Part shown: piece by piece, positions 35,876-46,844 of the stretch
Layout of the letters: every line of letters begins with the position of its first letter
Numbering within the stretch: the stretch's first letter is position 1
Assembly: GCF_001730315.1 (NCBI RefSeq)
Contig: NZ_MIKC01000034.1
Coordinates: forward strand, 1 to 64,000
Source of the DNA: Enterococcus ureilyticus
Lineage (GTDB): Bacteria; Bacillota; Bacilli; Lactobacillales; Enterococcaceae
DNA: 64,000 nucleotides
Direction of reading: 5' to 3'
Program-made: the position numbers and the translations under genes
The notes under the pieces: generated by a model
Databases searched by the model: none
Told to the model about the DNA's origin: nothing
Seen by the model: the letters and a program-made list of their open reading frames with translations, nothing else

Positions 35876-36790
35876 ATGAAACTGGTGGACAAAGTAAAAA
35901 AAAATGAAAACCTTATGCGTTTTATTGAAACAACACAGCATCGCATGGTTGATTCAGAGATTGGCAATACGTCGGTCGTGGTAGCTTATTATTTACTTTT
36001 GTCCCTGTTTCCTCTATTGATTGCGGTGGGGAATTTGCTGCCGTACTTACATATCGATCCAAACGAAGTCTTGCCTTACATTGCAGAAGCAATCCCTAAG
36101 GCCATTTTCGATGACTTAAAACCAGCAATTCAATCTTTGCTTACACAACGTTCGGGCGGATTGCTGTCAATCTCTGCGTTGGCGGCTTTATGGAGTGCTA
36201 GTCAAAGTATCAATGCATTGCAGACGGCAATGAATAAAGCTTTTGGTGTTGAACAACGTAAAAACTTTATTATTGTTCGTATTATGTCTTTACTTGTGAT
36301 TCTCTTGTTTATGATTGCAATCGTTGGTGTTGTGGGTGTTTTAGGTTTAGGTAAAACGATTTTAGATTTGCTGCAACCAATACTGCATTTTTCAACTGAT
36401 TTTATTGATACCTTCCAAGCGTTGAAGTGGCCGATTACGTCATTGGTTTTACTTGTCATTATGTGTCTGATTTATCGAGTTGTTCCTAATGCGAAGCTGA
36501 GTTTTCGTTCGATTATTCCAGGTGCTGTTTTTGCAACGGTCGGTTGGATGTTGCTTTCACAAGCTTTTGGGATATATATCAAATATTTCAGCTCAAAAAT
36601 CGCCAGCTATCAAATCATTGGAAGTTTCATTATCCTGATGTTATGGCTGAATTTTGCAGCAACAATCATTATTTTGGGCGGTATTATCAATGCAGTAGTC
36701 AAAGAGTATCTATCAAACGAAAAAATTCAACACCGCTATGGCTTGATCAATCGTCTAGTAGATAAGATTAAAGAAAAATCAAAGAAATAG
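35876..36790 (+). CDS. YihY/BrkB-family membrane protein
   Basis: 304 residues with six membrane helices and the family blocks VVVAYYLLLSLFPLLIAVGN, LWSASQSINALQTAMNKAFG and FGIYIKYFSSKIASYQIIGS. Once annotated as ribonuclease BN, which is now considered wrong; its true activity is unknown. GAGGAG lies before the start. Likely cotranscribed with map. Confidence 0.92.
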   Translation: MKLVDKVKKNENLMRFIETTQHRMVDSEIGNTSVVVAYYLLLSLFPLLIAVGNLLPYLHIDPNEVLPYIAEAIPKAIFDDLKPAIQSLLTQRSGGLLSISALAALWSASQSINALQTAMNKAFGVEQRKNFIIVRIMSLLVILLFMIAIVGVVGVLGLGKTILDLLQPILHFSTDFIDTFQALKWPITSLVLLVIMCLIYRVVPNAKLSFRSIIPGAVFATVGWMLLSQAFGIYIKYFSSKIASYQIIGSFIILMLWLNFAATIIILGGIINAVVKEYLSNEKIQHRYGLINRLVDKIKEKSKK

Positions 36791-36862
36791 ACTGAATCTG
36801 CTTGATTCAACAAAAGAATAAGAGATTAGACTTTCTTCTTCAGCGGAAACACCTGTTCCAAC

Positions 36863-36890
36863 TTGTAAATGTTGAATGATTCGGTATAAT
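36863..36890 (+). promoter_or_regulatory. Promoter of the polysaccharide locus
   Basis: TTGTAA (36863-36868), 16-bp spacer, perfect TATAAT (36885-36890), 31 bp before the tagO start. Confidence 0.75.
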
Positions 36891-36921
36891 ATACGATGTA
36901 CATTAAGAAAGTAGGGTCATC

Positions 36922-38058
36922 ATGTCGATGTTTATTTATGAAATTGTGATTCGTCTATTTCTGACGTTTATCTTATCGTTGATTGTAACGCCAATAGTAA
37001 AGCTGTTGGCTTTTAGAATAGGGGCATATGATGCGCCAAGTGAAAGAAGGATAAATACAAAAAATATGCCGACAGCTGGAGGCTTGGGTATTTATTTTGT
37101 TTTTTCGTTTTCTTGTTTAGTATTATTTCAGTCGATTATTCCCATAGATTATATATGGCCGATTCTTTTGGGCGCAGGAATAGTAGTGGTGACAGGCTTG
37201 ATCGATGACATTTATGAGTTATCTCCAAAGAAAAAAACAGTGGGTATCTTACTAGGTGCCTTAGTTATCTACTTTGTAGCAGAGATTCGAATCGATTTTG
37301 TGAGCTTACCTTTTTTCGGTCAAATCGACCTACGTTGGTTTAGCTTACCACTAACGTTATTTTGGATACTAGCAATCACTAATGCGATCAATTTGATCGA
37401 TGGACTAGATGGCTTAGCATCAGGTGTTTCCATTATCAGTTTAACAACAATTGGTGTAATTGGTTATTTTTTCCTCCATGCGAAAACGGTTTTTATTCCA
37501 ATTGTAATTTTTGTTTTAGTCGCTAGTATTGCAGGATTTTTTCCTTATAATTTTTATCCTGCTAAGGTGTTTCTAGGTGATACTGGGGCTTTGTTTTTAG
37601 GCTTTATGATTGCGGTCATGTCATTGCAGGGATTGAAAAATGCTACGTTTATTACAGTCATTACACCTATGATCATTTTAGGTGTACCGATCACAGATAC
37701 CGTCTATGCAATTATTCGACGCTTAATGAACAAACGACCGATCTCTTCAGCGGATAAAATGCATTTACACCATCGTTTGCTGTCACTAGGTTTTTCACAC
37801 AAAGGGGCAGTTATGACTATTTATGGTTTAGCGTTAGTCTTTTCGTTTGTGGCTTTGCTGTTTAGCTATGCAAGTAATTTAGGATCCATTTTATTGATTG
37901 CCGTCAGCGCAATCGGTTTAGAGCTATTTATTGAAATGATTGGTTTAGTTGGTGAAAATCATCAACCACTGATGTATATTTTACGTATGTTTGGAAATCG
38001 TGAGTTCCGTCAACAGCAAATGGAAAAACGCTTAGGCAAGCATTCTAAGAAAAAGTGA
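36922..38058 (+). CDS. tagO: Undecaprenyl-phosphate GlcNAc-1-phosphate transferase (TagO/WecA type, EpaA-like)
   Basis: 378 residues, about eleven membrane helices, MraY/WecA superfamily. Transfers a sugar 1-phosphate, probably GlcNAc-1-P, to undecaprenyl phosphate, starting wall polysaccharide or teichoic acid chains. Catalytic motifs: GLIDDIYELSPKKK, NAINLIDGLDGLASG and the C-terminal HLHHRLLSLGFSHK. Gene order with the following three GT2 and rml genes matches the epaA side of the E. faecalis epa cluster. The start may be this ATG or the one two codons later. Confidence 0.95.
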   Translation: MSMFIYEIVIRLFLTFILSLIVTPIVKLLAFRIGAYDAPSERRINTKNMPTAGGLGIYFVFSFSCLVLFQSIIPIDYIWPILLGAGIVVVTGLIDDIYELSPKKKTVGILLGALVIYFVAEIRIDFVSLPFFGQIDLRWFSLPLTLFWILAITNAINLIDGLDGLASGVSIISLTTIGVIGYFFLHAKTVFIPIVIFVLVASIAGFFPYNFYPAKVFLGDTGALFLGFMIAVMSLQGLKNATFITVITPMIILGVPITDTVYAIIRRLMNKRPISSADKMHLHHRLLSLGFSHKGAVMTIYGLALVFSFVALLFSYASNLGSILLIAVSAIGLELFIEMIGLVGENHQPLMYILRMFGNREFRQQQMEKRLGKHSKKK

Positions 38059-38122
38059 ATAATCGATGCATTTCTTTTTAGATTTATTAAGCTCTGTTAT
38101 AATTTGTAGACTGAGTAAAGGT

Positions 38123-38160
38123 GAGAGCGGGACAAAACATAATAAGTTTTCTCCCCTCTC
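38123..38160. repeat. Hairpin in the tagO-GT2 spacer
   Basis: GAGAG-GGGA-CAAAAC pairs with GTTTT-TCCC-CTCTC around ATAATAA, with small mismatches. No T run follows, so it is a degenerate terminator or a repeat element. The AAAAC-loop-GTTTT core recurs at 34201-34217. The rest of the 229-bp spacer holds no gene. Confidence 0.5.
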
Positions 38161-38287
38161 GTGAGTTCAATGATTCATGGAAACAATACAGCGTGTTTTA
38201 GTCGTCTAACAAGTGTGCTAAAGATATAGCTAAACAGTTTAAAATTGAATGATTTACCTGATTTTATTGTAAACGAGGGGCAAAAAT

Positions 38288-39070
38288 ATGAATGATAGCA
38301 TAACGATTTCCATTGTTACACACAATAGCCGTCATATTTTTGATGTGCTTGATAATTTAAAAAATGAATTAGGGTTCAAATCAAAATATGACATACATAT
38401 ATTTGACAATGGGTCAGAGCAAAGTTATCTAAATAAATTAGAGCGCTATGGTTCGTTTATTACACTGCATGCTTGTAAAGAAAATAAAGGCTTTGGCTAT
38501 GGACATAATCAGGTTTTACAAGAGGTAGAAACTAGTTATGGTGTTATTTTTAATCCAGATGTTTTGATTACCAAAGATACTTTAGACAAGATGATGCAAC
38601 GGATAAAAAAAGAAGAGCAATTGGCCGCTGTTTGCCCTAAGGTACTAAATTCAGATGGAACAACCCAGTATTTAGTCCGACAAAAATTAGATGTGTTTGA
38701 TTATATGCTTCGTTTTATTCCGTTTCAATCTGTTAAGAAACTATTTAATAAACGCTTGAGTTACTATGAATGCCGCGATTTGCCAGAGGATAAAACTTCT
38801 TATATCAAAATGGGATCAGGTTGTTTAATGGTCGTTGATGTCGATAAATTCAAGCAAATTGGTGGTTTTGATGAGCGATTCTTTATGTATTTTGAAGACA
38901 ACGATCTTTGTATGAGTTTTGGAAAGGCAGGATATAAAATTTTGTATACACCTTTTGAAACGGTGATTCATTTATACGAAAAAGGGGCACACAAAAATAA
39001 AAAGTTATTTAAAATCTTCTTACAATCAATGGTCAAATTCTTTAATAAATGGGGCTGGAGGTTTTTCTAG
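38288..39070 (+). CDS. epaB: GT2-family glycosyltransferase (EpaB-like, probable rhamnosyltransferase)
   Basis: 260 residues, GT-A fold family 2. ISIVTHNSRHIFDVLDNL at the N terminus, donor-binding FNPDVLITKDTL in place of DxD, and the acceptor and catalytic block FMYFEDNDLCMSFG are characteristic of rhamnosyltransferases of wall polysaccharides. It would add rhamnose to the lipid-linked primer at the cytoplasmic face. The name is inferred from gene order. The stop overlaps the GTG of the next gene. Confidence 0.88.
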   Translation: MNDSITISIVTHNSRHIFDVLDNLKNELGFKSKYDIHIFDNGSEQSYLNKLERYGSFITLHACKENKGFGYGHNQVLQEVETSYGVIFNPDVLITKDTLDKMMQRIKKEEQLAAVCPKVLNSDGTTQYLVRQKLDVFDYMLRFIPFQSVKKLFNKRLSYYECRDLPEDKTSYIKMGSGCLMVVDVDKFKQIGGFDERFFMYFEDNDLCMSFGKAGYKILYTPFETVIHLYEKGAHKNKKLFKIFLQSMVKFFNKWGWRFF

Positions 39071-39903
39071 TGGAGAACAAATTAGTCATTACACTGGTTC
39101 TATATCGAACAGAATTTTCACAAACCCCCAGTTATGAAATTATCAAAAAAGCGATTAAGAAGAATAAGTCTGTTTATTTATTCGTTTACGATAATAGTGA
39201 AAAAATACAAGGTAATAAATTTTTTCATAAAGAAAATGTCCTGTATATCCATGATAAAACAAATCCAGGCTTAGCTGAGGCATACAATAAAGGAAGTCTG
39301 TATCTTAAAAAGATTCAAGGCGATTTATTGCTGTTACTGGATCAAGATACCCTCTTAGATGATACTTATATTGAGACATTATTGAATTTAAAAGTAAATC
39401 AAGCTATTGGCGCCTATGTTCCAATTATTCATTCTCATGGGAGACAGATATCACCGGTATTTTCCGATCAATATATTGGACGTGACTCTAAGTTACCAAA
39501 AGTCGGTGTCTATTCAGAACCTATCATGGGGATCAACTCAGGGACGGCTATTTCAAAAGAGATGCTCGACAAGATTGCGCCATTTAACACAGCTTTTCCT
39601 TTGGATTTTTTAGATCATTGGCTTTTTTGGAAAATACACCAGCTAAATAAAAAAATCAGCGTTTTAGACCATCAACTGATGCATGACTTATCTGTGTTAG
39701 ATTATAAAACGGTCAGTAGTCAAAGGTATGAATCGATTATTCGTGCAGAAACGTTGTTCTATCAAAAATACGATCAAGATAAATTTTATACTCACAGAAG
39801 GCATTTGTTTTTGAGAGCAGTCAAGCAATTTTTATTTGTTAAAAATCGTAACATTTGGCGCCGAACATTCTTAGAATATCGAACATTAATGAAAGGAAAG
39901 TAA
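39070..39903 (+). CDS. epaC: GT2-family glycosyltransferase (EpaC-like)
   Basis: 277 residues. Family 2 features: VITLVLYRTEFSQTPSYEII, donor site LLLLDQDTLLDDTYIE (DQDT), and the later PLDFLDHWLFWKIHQ region in the catalytic-base position. Probably extends the rhamnan chain. An ATG 21 bases upstream is in frame, but GGAGG is spaced for GTG 39070, which overlaps the previous stop as TAGTG. Name by synteny. Confidence 0.85.
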   Translation: MENKLVITLVLYRTEFSQTPSYEIIKKAIKKNKSVYLFVYDNSEKIQGNKFFHKENVLYIHDKTNPGLAEAYNKGSLYLKKIQGDLLLLLDQDTLLDDTYIETLLNLKVNQAIGAYVPIIHSHGRQISPVFSDQYIGRDSKLPKVGVYSEPIMGINSGTAISKEMLDKIAPFNTAFPLDFLDHWLFWKIHQLNKKISVLDHQLMHDLSVLDYKTVSSQRYESIIRAETLFYQKYDQDKFYTHRRHLFLRAVKQFLFVKNRNIWRRTFLEYRTLMKGK

Positions 39904-40620
39904 ATGATCTCAGTTTGTATTGCTACATACAATGGTGAAAAATATTTAGAAGAACAACTTGTTAGTATTTTGCCTCAAATAGGACCTTCTGATGAGCTGA
40001 TAATATCTGATGATGGATCTGTAGATGAAACGTTGAATATCATTAAAAACTATCAGGAGCAAGATCAGCGGATCAAGTTTTTTAAAGGTCCTGGAAAAGG
40101 CGTAATCGCTAATTTTGAGTTTGCAATTAAACAAAGTCAAGGAGAGTTTGTTTTTTTAGCAGACCAAGATGACGTTTGGTTACCAGAAAAGGTTCAAATA
40201 ATAATAGCTTTCTTCCAAAAGCATCCAAAAATAGATTTGGTAATTAGTGATTTAGTGATCGTAAATGAGAGTCTTGATGTAATAGAAGCCTCTTATTTTG
40301 ATTATCGTAATGTAAAACTTGGGTTTATTCATAATATCGTTAAGAATAAGTACATTGGAGCTGGTATGGCGTTTCGTGGGACCTTAAAAAAGGAAATACT
40401 ACCCATTCCTAATAATGTGCCGATGCATGACATGTGGATTGGTCTAATTGCTGCATCAAAAAACAAAAGTGCGATGATTCCACAAAAACTTACTCTTTAT
40501 CGCAGACATGCTAGTAATGCAAGTGAAATTGATACAGGCGCAAGTCGCTATCAGCAATTAAAATGGCGAATGGCACTCATTATCGCTCTTATAGGGAGAA
40601 AAATACTGAAAGTAAAATGA
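39904..40620 (+). CDS. epaD: GT2-family glycosyltransferase (EpaD-like)
   Basis: 238 residues. ISVCIATYNGEKYLEEQL and ELIISDDGSVDETLNIIK start the GT-A domain; the DxD is in VFLADQDDVWLPEKV. The tail VPMHDMWIGLIAASKNKSAM and LYRRHASNAS is typical of WcaA/rhamnosyltransferases. The ATG lies directly after the epaC stop, with GAAAGG upstream. Name by synteny. Confidence 0.87.
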   Translation: MISVCIATYNGEKYLEEQLVSILPQIGPSDELIISDDGSVDETLNIIKNYQEQDQRIKFFKGPGKGVIANFEFAIKQSQGEFVFLADQDDVWLPEKVQIIIAFFQKHPKIDLVISDLVIVNESLDVIEASYFDYRNVKLGFIHNIVKNKYIGAGMAFRGTLKKEILPIPNNVPMHDMWIGLIAASKNKSAMIPQKLTLYRRHASNASEIDTGASRYQQLKWRMALIIALIGRKILKVK

Positions 40621-40622
40621 GA

Positions 40623-40648
40623 GTTATTTTACAGTTTTGTAAAATAAC
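40623..40648 (+). other. Hairpin between epaD and rmlA
   Basis: GTTATTTTAC and GTAAAATAAC form a perfect 10-bp stem with a 6-nt loop. No T run follows, so it may stabilise or separate transcripts without terminating them. Confidence 0.5.
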
Positions 40649-40739
40649 CTCAAAAAGCATGACAAGTCTCTATGATAATGCGATAATGTTTAGTGGCGTA
40701 AGCAATTAAACGAAATAAATAAATTAAAGGAGTTTTTCC

Positions 40740-41609
40740 ATGAAAGGAATAATTTTAGCTGGCGGAAGTGGAACAAGACTATACCCATTAACAAAGGCAA
40801 CCTCAAAACAATTAATGCCGATTTATGACAAACCAATGATTTATTACCCAATGTCAACCTTGATGTTGGCTGGAATCAATGAAATTTTGATTATCTCAAC
40901 TCCAGATGATACTCCACGTTTTGAAAGTTTGTTTGGTGATGGGAAAGATCTTGGAATCCATATTGAATATGCAGTACAAGAAAGCCCAGATGGACTAGCG
41001 CAAGCGTTTATTATTGGTGAAGAATTTATTGGTGACGATAGTGTTTGTCTTGTTCTAGGCGATAACATATACTACGGTGGCGGTCTATCTAATATGCTGC
41101 AGCGTGCTGCGTCAAAAGAAAATGGCGCTACTGTTTTTGGCTATCACGTAAATGATCCAGAACGATTTGGTGTTGTTGAATTTGACAATAATATGCAAGC
41201 TCTTTCTATAGAGGAAAAACCAGAGAAACCAAAATCAAATTATGCCGTAACAGGTCTGTATTTTTATGATAATGAGGTAATCGAGATTGCCAAAAACATA
41301 AAACCATCTGATCGTGGTGAACTAGAAATCACAGACGTCAATAAAGTTTATTTGGAAAAAAATAATCTATCTGTTGAATTGATGGGTCGTGGTTTTGCTT
41401 GGTTAGATACTGGCACCCATGAGTCTCTTTTAGAAGCATCAACATTTATTGAAACAATTGAAAAGCGCCAAAATTTAAAGGTAGCTTGTTTAGAAGAAAT
41501 TGCTTATCGAATGAAGTACATCACGAAAGAACAATTAGTTGAATTGGCCCAACCTCTGAAAAAAAATGGTTACGGACAATACTTATTACGATTAGCAGAA
41601 ACAGAGTAG
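40740..41609 (+). CDS. rmlA: Glucose-1-phosphate thymidylyltransferase
   Basis: 289 residues. Makes dTDP-glucose from glucose 1-phosphate and dTTP, first step of dTDP-L-rhamnose synthesis. The nucleotide loop [20 protein letters not shown] and [17 protein letters not shown] (metal Asp) are clear, with [15 protein letters not shown] near the C terminus. AAAGGAG lies before the start. Equivalent to epaE. Confidence 0.97.
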   Translation: MKGIILAGGSGTRLYPLTKATSKQLMPIYDKPMIYYPMSTLMLAGINEILIISTPDDTPRFESLFGDGKDLGIHIEYAVQESPDGLAQAFIIGEEFIGDDSVCLVLGDNIYYGGGLSNMLQRAASKENGATVFGYHVNDPERFGVVEFDNNMQALSIEEKPEKPKSNYAVTGLYFYDNEVIEIAKNIKPSDRGELEITDVNKVYLEKNNLSVELMGRGFAWLDTGTHESLLEASTFIETIEKRQNLKVACLEEIAYRMKYITKEQLVELAQPLKKNGYGQYLLRLAETE

Positions 41610-41622
41610 GGGCGAATAGATA

Positions 41623-43246
<1,624 letters not shown>

Positions 43247-43304
43247 CTTGTGATAAAAAAAGTTAACGCTCTTTGACACAGTGACTGAAATAAAAATTAG
43301 TAAG

Positions 43305-43327
43305 GCAGGAGAAGTCCTGCTTTTTTT
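43305..43327 (+). terminator. Internal terminator between rmlB and rmlD
   Basis: GCAGGA (43305-43310), GAAG loop, TCCTGC (43315-43320), then seven T. A compact but canonical terminator inside the rml gene set, 20 bp before rmlD. Could act as an attenuator. Confidence 0.75.
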
Positions 43328-43346
43328 CTTGAGGGAGGAAATAACC

Positions 43347-44177
43347 ATGATACTTTTAACTGGTGGCAATGGCCAATTAGGAACAGAATTGCGTCATTTA
43401 TTGGATGAACAAGGATTAGAATATGTTTCGACTGACTCAAAAGAAATGGATATTACAAATGCGGAACAGACAATGGCGTTTATTACTGATTTAAAACCTG
43501 AATTGATTTATCATTGTGCAGCCTATACTGCAGTGGACAAAGCTGAGGATGAAGGAAAAGAGCTAGATGAAAAAATTAATGTAGAGGGAACACAAAATGT
43601 AGTCGATGCTGCCAAGGCTGTCGATGCAACGTTAGTTTATATCAGTACAGATTATGTATTTGATGGCACAAAAAAAGAAGAGATGTATAAGGTTGATGAT
43701 CAAACAAATCCTCAAAATGAGTACGGCCGTACAAAATTGCTAGGGGAACAAATCGTTCAAAAATCGATGGAAAAATATTACATTATACGGACTTCTTGGG
43801 TGTTTGGCCAGTATGGTCATAATTTTGTTTTTACAATGCAAAAATTAGCTGAAACGCGGGATCAATTGACGGTAGTCAATGATCAATTTGGACGTCCGAC
43901 CTGGACTAGAACCTTAGCAGAATTTATGGTGTTTGTCATAAAAGAAAATGCTCCCTATGGCGTATACCATCTGTCAAATGATAATAGCTGCAGCTGGTAT
44001 GAATTTGCAAAGGAAATTTTGAAAGATACCAAAGTAGAAGTCCTACCAGTTGACTCAAGTAAATTTCCACAAAAAGCAATTCGACCTAAATATTCGGTGA
44101 TGGATATTAGTAAAGCGAAAGCCTTAGGATTTGAAATTCCGACTTGGCAAGAAGCGTTGCAAATGATGTTGGATTAA
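43347..44177 (+). CDS. rmlD: dTDP-4-dehydrorhamnose reductase
   Basis: 276 residues. Last step of dTDP-L-rhamnose synthesis, NAD(P)H-dependent. ILLTGGNGQLGTELRHLL, YISTDYVFDGTKKEEMY and YGRTKLLGEQIV (Tyr-x-x-x-Lys) are typical. GGGAGG lies before ATG 43347; the longer frame starts upstream of the internal terminator. Equivalent to epaH. A weak hairpin follows, then a 160-bp spacer. Confidence 0.96.
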   Translation: MILLTGGNGQLGTELRHLLDEQGLEYVSTDSKEMDITNAEQTMAFITDLKPELIYHCAAYTAVDKAEDEGKELDEKINVEGTQNVVDAAKAVDATLVYISTDYVFDGTKKEEMYKVDDQTNPQNEYGRTKLLGEQIVQKSMEKYYIIRTSWVFGQYGHNFVFTMQKLAETRDQLTVVNDQFGRPTWTRTLAEFMVFVIKENAPYGVYHLSNDNSCSWYEFAKEILKDTKVEVLPVDSSKFPQKAIRPKYSVMDISKAKALGFEIPTWQEALQMMLD

Positions 44178-44339
44178 TTTAGAAAAAGGCAAGTAGAAAA
44201 CACTTTGCTTGCCTCATACATAGTTCATTGTGTTAGCCGGAAACGGTATTTAAACTATAGTATCTTTTATTTTACTAATATCTACGTTATAATTATTGAA
44301 TTGAATTCATAAAAGGATACTGATTGGAGGAAATACAGA

Positions 44340-45509
44340 ATGAAAAAGATTTCTATTTTTGGTTTAGGATATGTTGGACTTGCCAATGCGTTATTGCTAA
44401 GTCAAAAGGAACAGGTGAAGGCTTATGATATTGTTGACGAAAAAATTGACTTATTAAATGAAGGCATTTCTCCTTTAGAAGATACAGAAATACATACGTT
44501 TCTAGATAGAAATGATTTAAATATCGATTTTTCAAAGGATTTTGAAGAGGCGGTAAGATTTGGAGAATATTTAATTATTGCGACGCCAACAGACTATAAT
44601 GAAGAAAAAAATTATTTTGATACATCTACTGTTGAAAATGTTATTGAACGAGCGCTTGCTATTCGTAAAGATGCTGTATTTATTATAAAATCAACTGTAC
44701 CTGTTGGCTATACAGATACTTTGAAGAAAAAGTATCAAACTGAAAATATCATTTTTTCACCTGAATTTTTACGAGAAGGTCGAGCATTATATGATAATCT
44801 TTATCCTTCAAGAATCATTGTGGGGGAATGTTCTGAACGTGGGGAACAAATTTCAGCAATGTTTTTGGAAAATACTGTTGAAAAGAATGCCGAAGTGTTG
44901 TTGACTCATGCTACAGAAGCCGAAGCGATAAAACTATTTTCTAATACTTATTTAGCCTTAAGAGTAGCTTACTTTAATGAATTGGACACTTATGCTGAGG
45001 TTAGAGGATTAGATGCAAAACAAATCATTGAAGGTGTTGGATTAGATCCAAGAATTGGTTCGCATTATAATAATCCTTCCTTCGGATATGGCGGTTATTG
45101 CTTACCTAAAGATACAAAACAATTACGTGCGAATTATGATAAGGTTCCTAATAACATAATTGGAGCGATTGTGGATGCGAATACAACGCGTAAAGATTTC
45201 ATAGCAAATCAAATATTAGCTAAAAAACCTAGCGTTGTAGGAATTTATCGTTTAACAATGAAATCGAATTCTGATAATTTTAGATATTCGTCTATTCAAG
45301 GCATCATGAAGCGAATAAAAGCTAAAGGTGTTGAGGTTATCGTTTATGAGCCTACTTTTGAGGAAGATACATTTTATAATTCAAGAGTGGTCAAAGAATT
45401 ACAAGAGTTTAAAAATGAGTCAGATGTCATTGTAACAAATCGTATAGAAAACGATCTGTTAGATGTATTAAATAAAATCTATACACGAGACATATTTAAT
45501 CGCGATTAA
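44340..45509 (+). CDS. ugd: UDP-glucose/GDP-mannose dehydrogenase family, probable UDP-glucose 6-dehydrogenase
   Basis: 389 residues. N-terminal NAD site [49 protein letters not shown], and the catalytic Cys254 in [15 protein letters not shown]. The form is close to HasB/Ugd, which makes UDP-glucuronate; another NDP-sugar is possible. As I recall the E. faecalis epa order, no such gene stands between rmlD and epaI, so this would be a lineage insertion adding an acidic sugar donor. GGAGG lies before the start, and a TATAAT lies 47 bp upstream. Confidence 0.92.
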   Translation: MKKISIFGLGYVGLANALLLSQKEQVKAYDIVDEKIDLLNEGISPLEDTEIHTFLDRNDLNIDFSKDFEEAVRFGEYLIIATPTDYNEEKNYFDTSTVENVIERALAIRKDAVFIIKSTVPVGYTDTLKKKYQTENIIFSPEFLREGRALYDNLYPSRIIVGECSERGEQISAMFLENTVEKNAEVLLTHATEAEAIKLFSNTYLALRVAYFNELDTYAEVRGLDAKQIIEGVGLDPRIGSHYNNPSFGYGGYCLPKDTKQLRANYDKVPNNIIGAIVDANTTRKDFIANQILAKKPSVVGIYRLTMKSNSDNFRYSSIQGIMKRIKAKGVEVIVYEPTFEEDTFYNSRVVKELQEFKNESDVIVTNRIENDLLDVLNKIYTRDIFNRD

Positions 45510-45656
45510 GGCATAGCTTAGAATCTATACAGCAAAATATCAATGGATACTGCAGTCACAAGGATATGTATGCTTGCTTGAAATAGAAAGTAAGACGTGG
45601 TATTCTTTCAAGGGATATTTGCCAAAGATAAAATAGACAAAAGAAGGATGAAATTA

Positions 45657-46610
45657 ATGAAATTAATAATTCAAATTCCTTGTTATAATGAAGCAGAAAC
45701 ACTGGAAATTGCATTGAATGATTTGCCAAAGGAAATCAATGGAATTGATGATATTGAAGTGCTGATTATCAATGATGGAAGTAAAGACAATACTGTTGAA
45801 GTTGCAAGAAAATGGGGTGTTAACCATATTGTGAATTTTAAACGCAATAAAGGGTTGGCAAAAGGCTTTATGGCGGGTATAGATGCTTGCTTACGTAATG
45901 GAGCTGATATTATTGTGAACACGGATGCAGATAATCAATACAATGGTTCAGATATTGAAAAATTAGTACAACCGATTTTAGAAGAAAAAGCAGATATTGT
46001 GATTGGAGAACGACCAATCGCTGAAACAGAACACTTTTCACCTTTAAAGAAGAAATTACAAAAATTTGGTAGTTGGGTTGTTAGAAAAGCTTCAAAATCA
46101 GATATTCCGGATGCACCGAGTGGATTTCGAGCATATAGTAGAGAAGCTGCTATGCAAATGAACGTTGCTAATGAGTATACCTACACCTTAGAGACCATTG
46201 TTCAAGCTGGTAGAAATAAGATTTCAATGACTTCTGTTCCGATTAGAACGAATGGCGAATTAAGACCATCAAGATTGTTTAGTAGCATGTTTGGTTACGT
46301 CAAAAAATCAATGTTAACGATCCTTCGTGCATTTATGATGTATAAACCGTTAATGTTTTTTACATTTCTAGGGAGTGTATTGTTTGGAGTAGGTGCTATT
46401 ATAGGAATTCGTTTTCTTATATTCTTCATCATGGGGACAGGAAATGGTCACATTCAATCCCTTATTTTAGCGAGTATACTATTATTAATTGGTTTCCAAA
46501 CATTTGTTATTGGCTTACAAGCAGATTTGATTTCTGCGAATAGAAAAATTTTAGAAGATATACAATATAGAGTGAGAAAAATGGATTACGATCAAACGAA
46601 TAAAGACTAA
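45657..46610 (+). CDS. Polyprenol-type GT2 glycosyltransferase with two membrane helices (EpaI-like)
   Basis: 317 residues. GT2 domain like dolichyl-phosphate mannose synthases: LIIQIPCYNEAETLEIAL, VLIINDGSKDNT, VNTDADNQYNGSDIEKL (DxD) and DAPSGFRAYSREAAMQ. The C terminus has two membrane helices. It probably makes a polyprenyl-phosphate sugar used on the outer face by a GT-C enzyme, plausibly the neighbouring membrane protein. AGAAGG lies before ATG 45657; upstream in-frame starts lack sites. Confidence 0.9.
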   Translation: MKLIIQIPCYNEAETLEIALNDLPKEINGIDDIEVLIINDGSKDNTVEVARKWGVNHIVNFKRNKGLAKGFMAGIDACLRNGADIIVNTDADNQYNGSDIEKLVQPILEEKADIVIGERPIAETEHFSPLKKKLQKFGSWVVRKASKSDIPDAPSGFRAYSREAAMQMNVANEYTYTLETIVQAGRNKISMTSVPIRTNGELRPSRLFSSMFGYVKKSMLTILRAFMMYKPLMFFTFLGSVLFGVGAIIGIRFLIFFIMGTGNGHIQSLILASILLLIGFQTFVIGLQADLISANRKILEDIQYRVRKMDYDQTNKD

Positions 46611-46655
46611 CAGTGTTTAACTAAGTTATAAAGAGAGTATAATAAAATAGTGATG

Positions 46656-46692
46656 AAAATTGGAACAAAGCAGATGCTATTGTTTCAATTTT
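46656..46692 (+). terminator. AT-rich hairpin, possible terminator
   Basis: AAAATTGGAACAA (46656-46668) pairs with TTGTTTCAATTTT (46680-46692) with one wobble. The tail is only moderately T-rich. The remainder of the 234-bp spacer shows no gene. Confidence 0.5.
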
Positions 46693-46844
46693 AATTATAA
46701 AAATGAAAAGTTTTTTATTGGTTAATTATCTAAATCATTTAGACTATTCAAAGTTAAATACTAAATTAAATTGAACCGCTATTTTTAAAGATTTTCTTGT
46801 GTATAAATTAATGATTAGGTAAATTTAAAATTTTTGAAAGACTG

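Noticed and set aside
44187-44214. Hairpin after rmlD (GGCAAG with CTTGCC) as a terminator
   Set aside because: Six-bp stem with a long loop and no T run; not strong enough to call.
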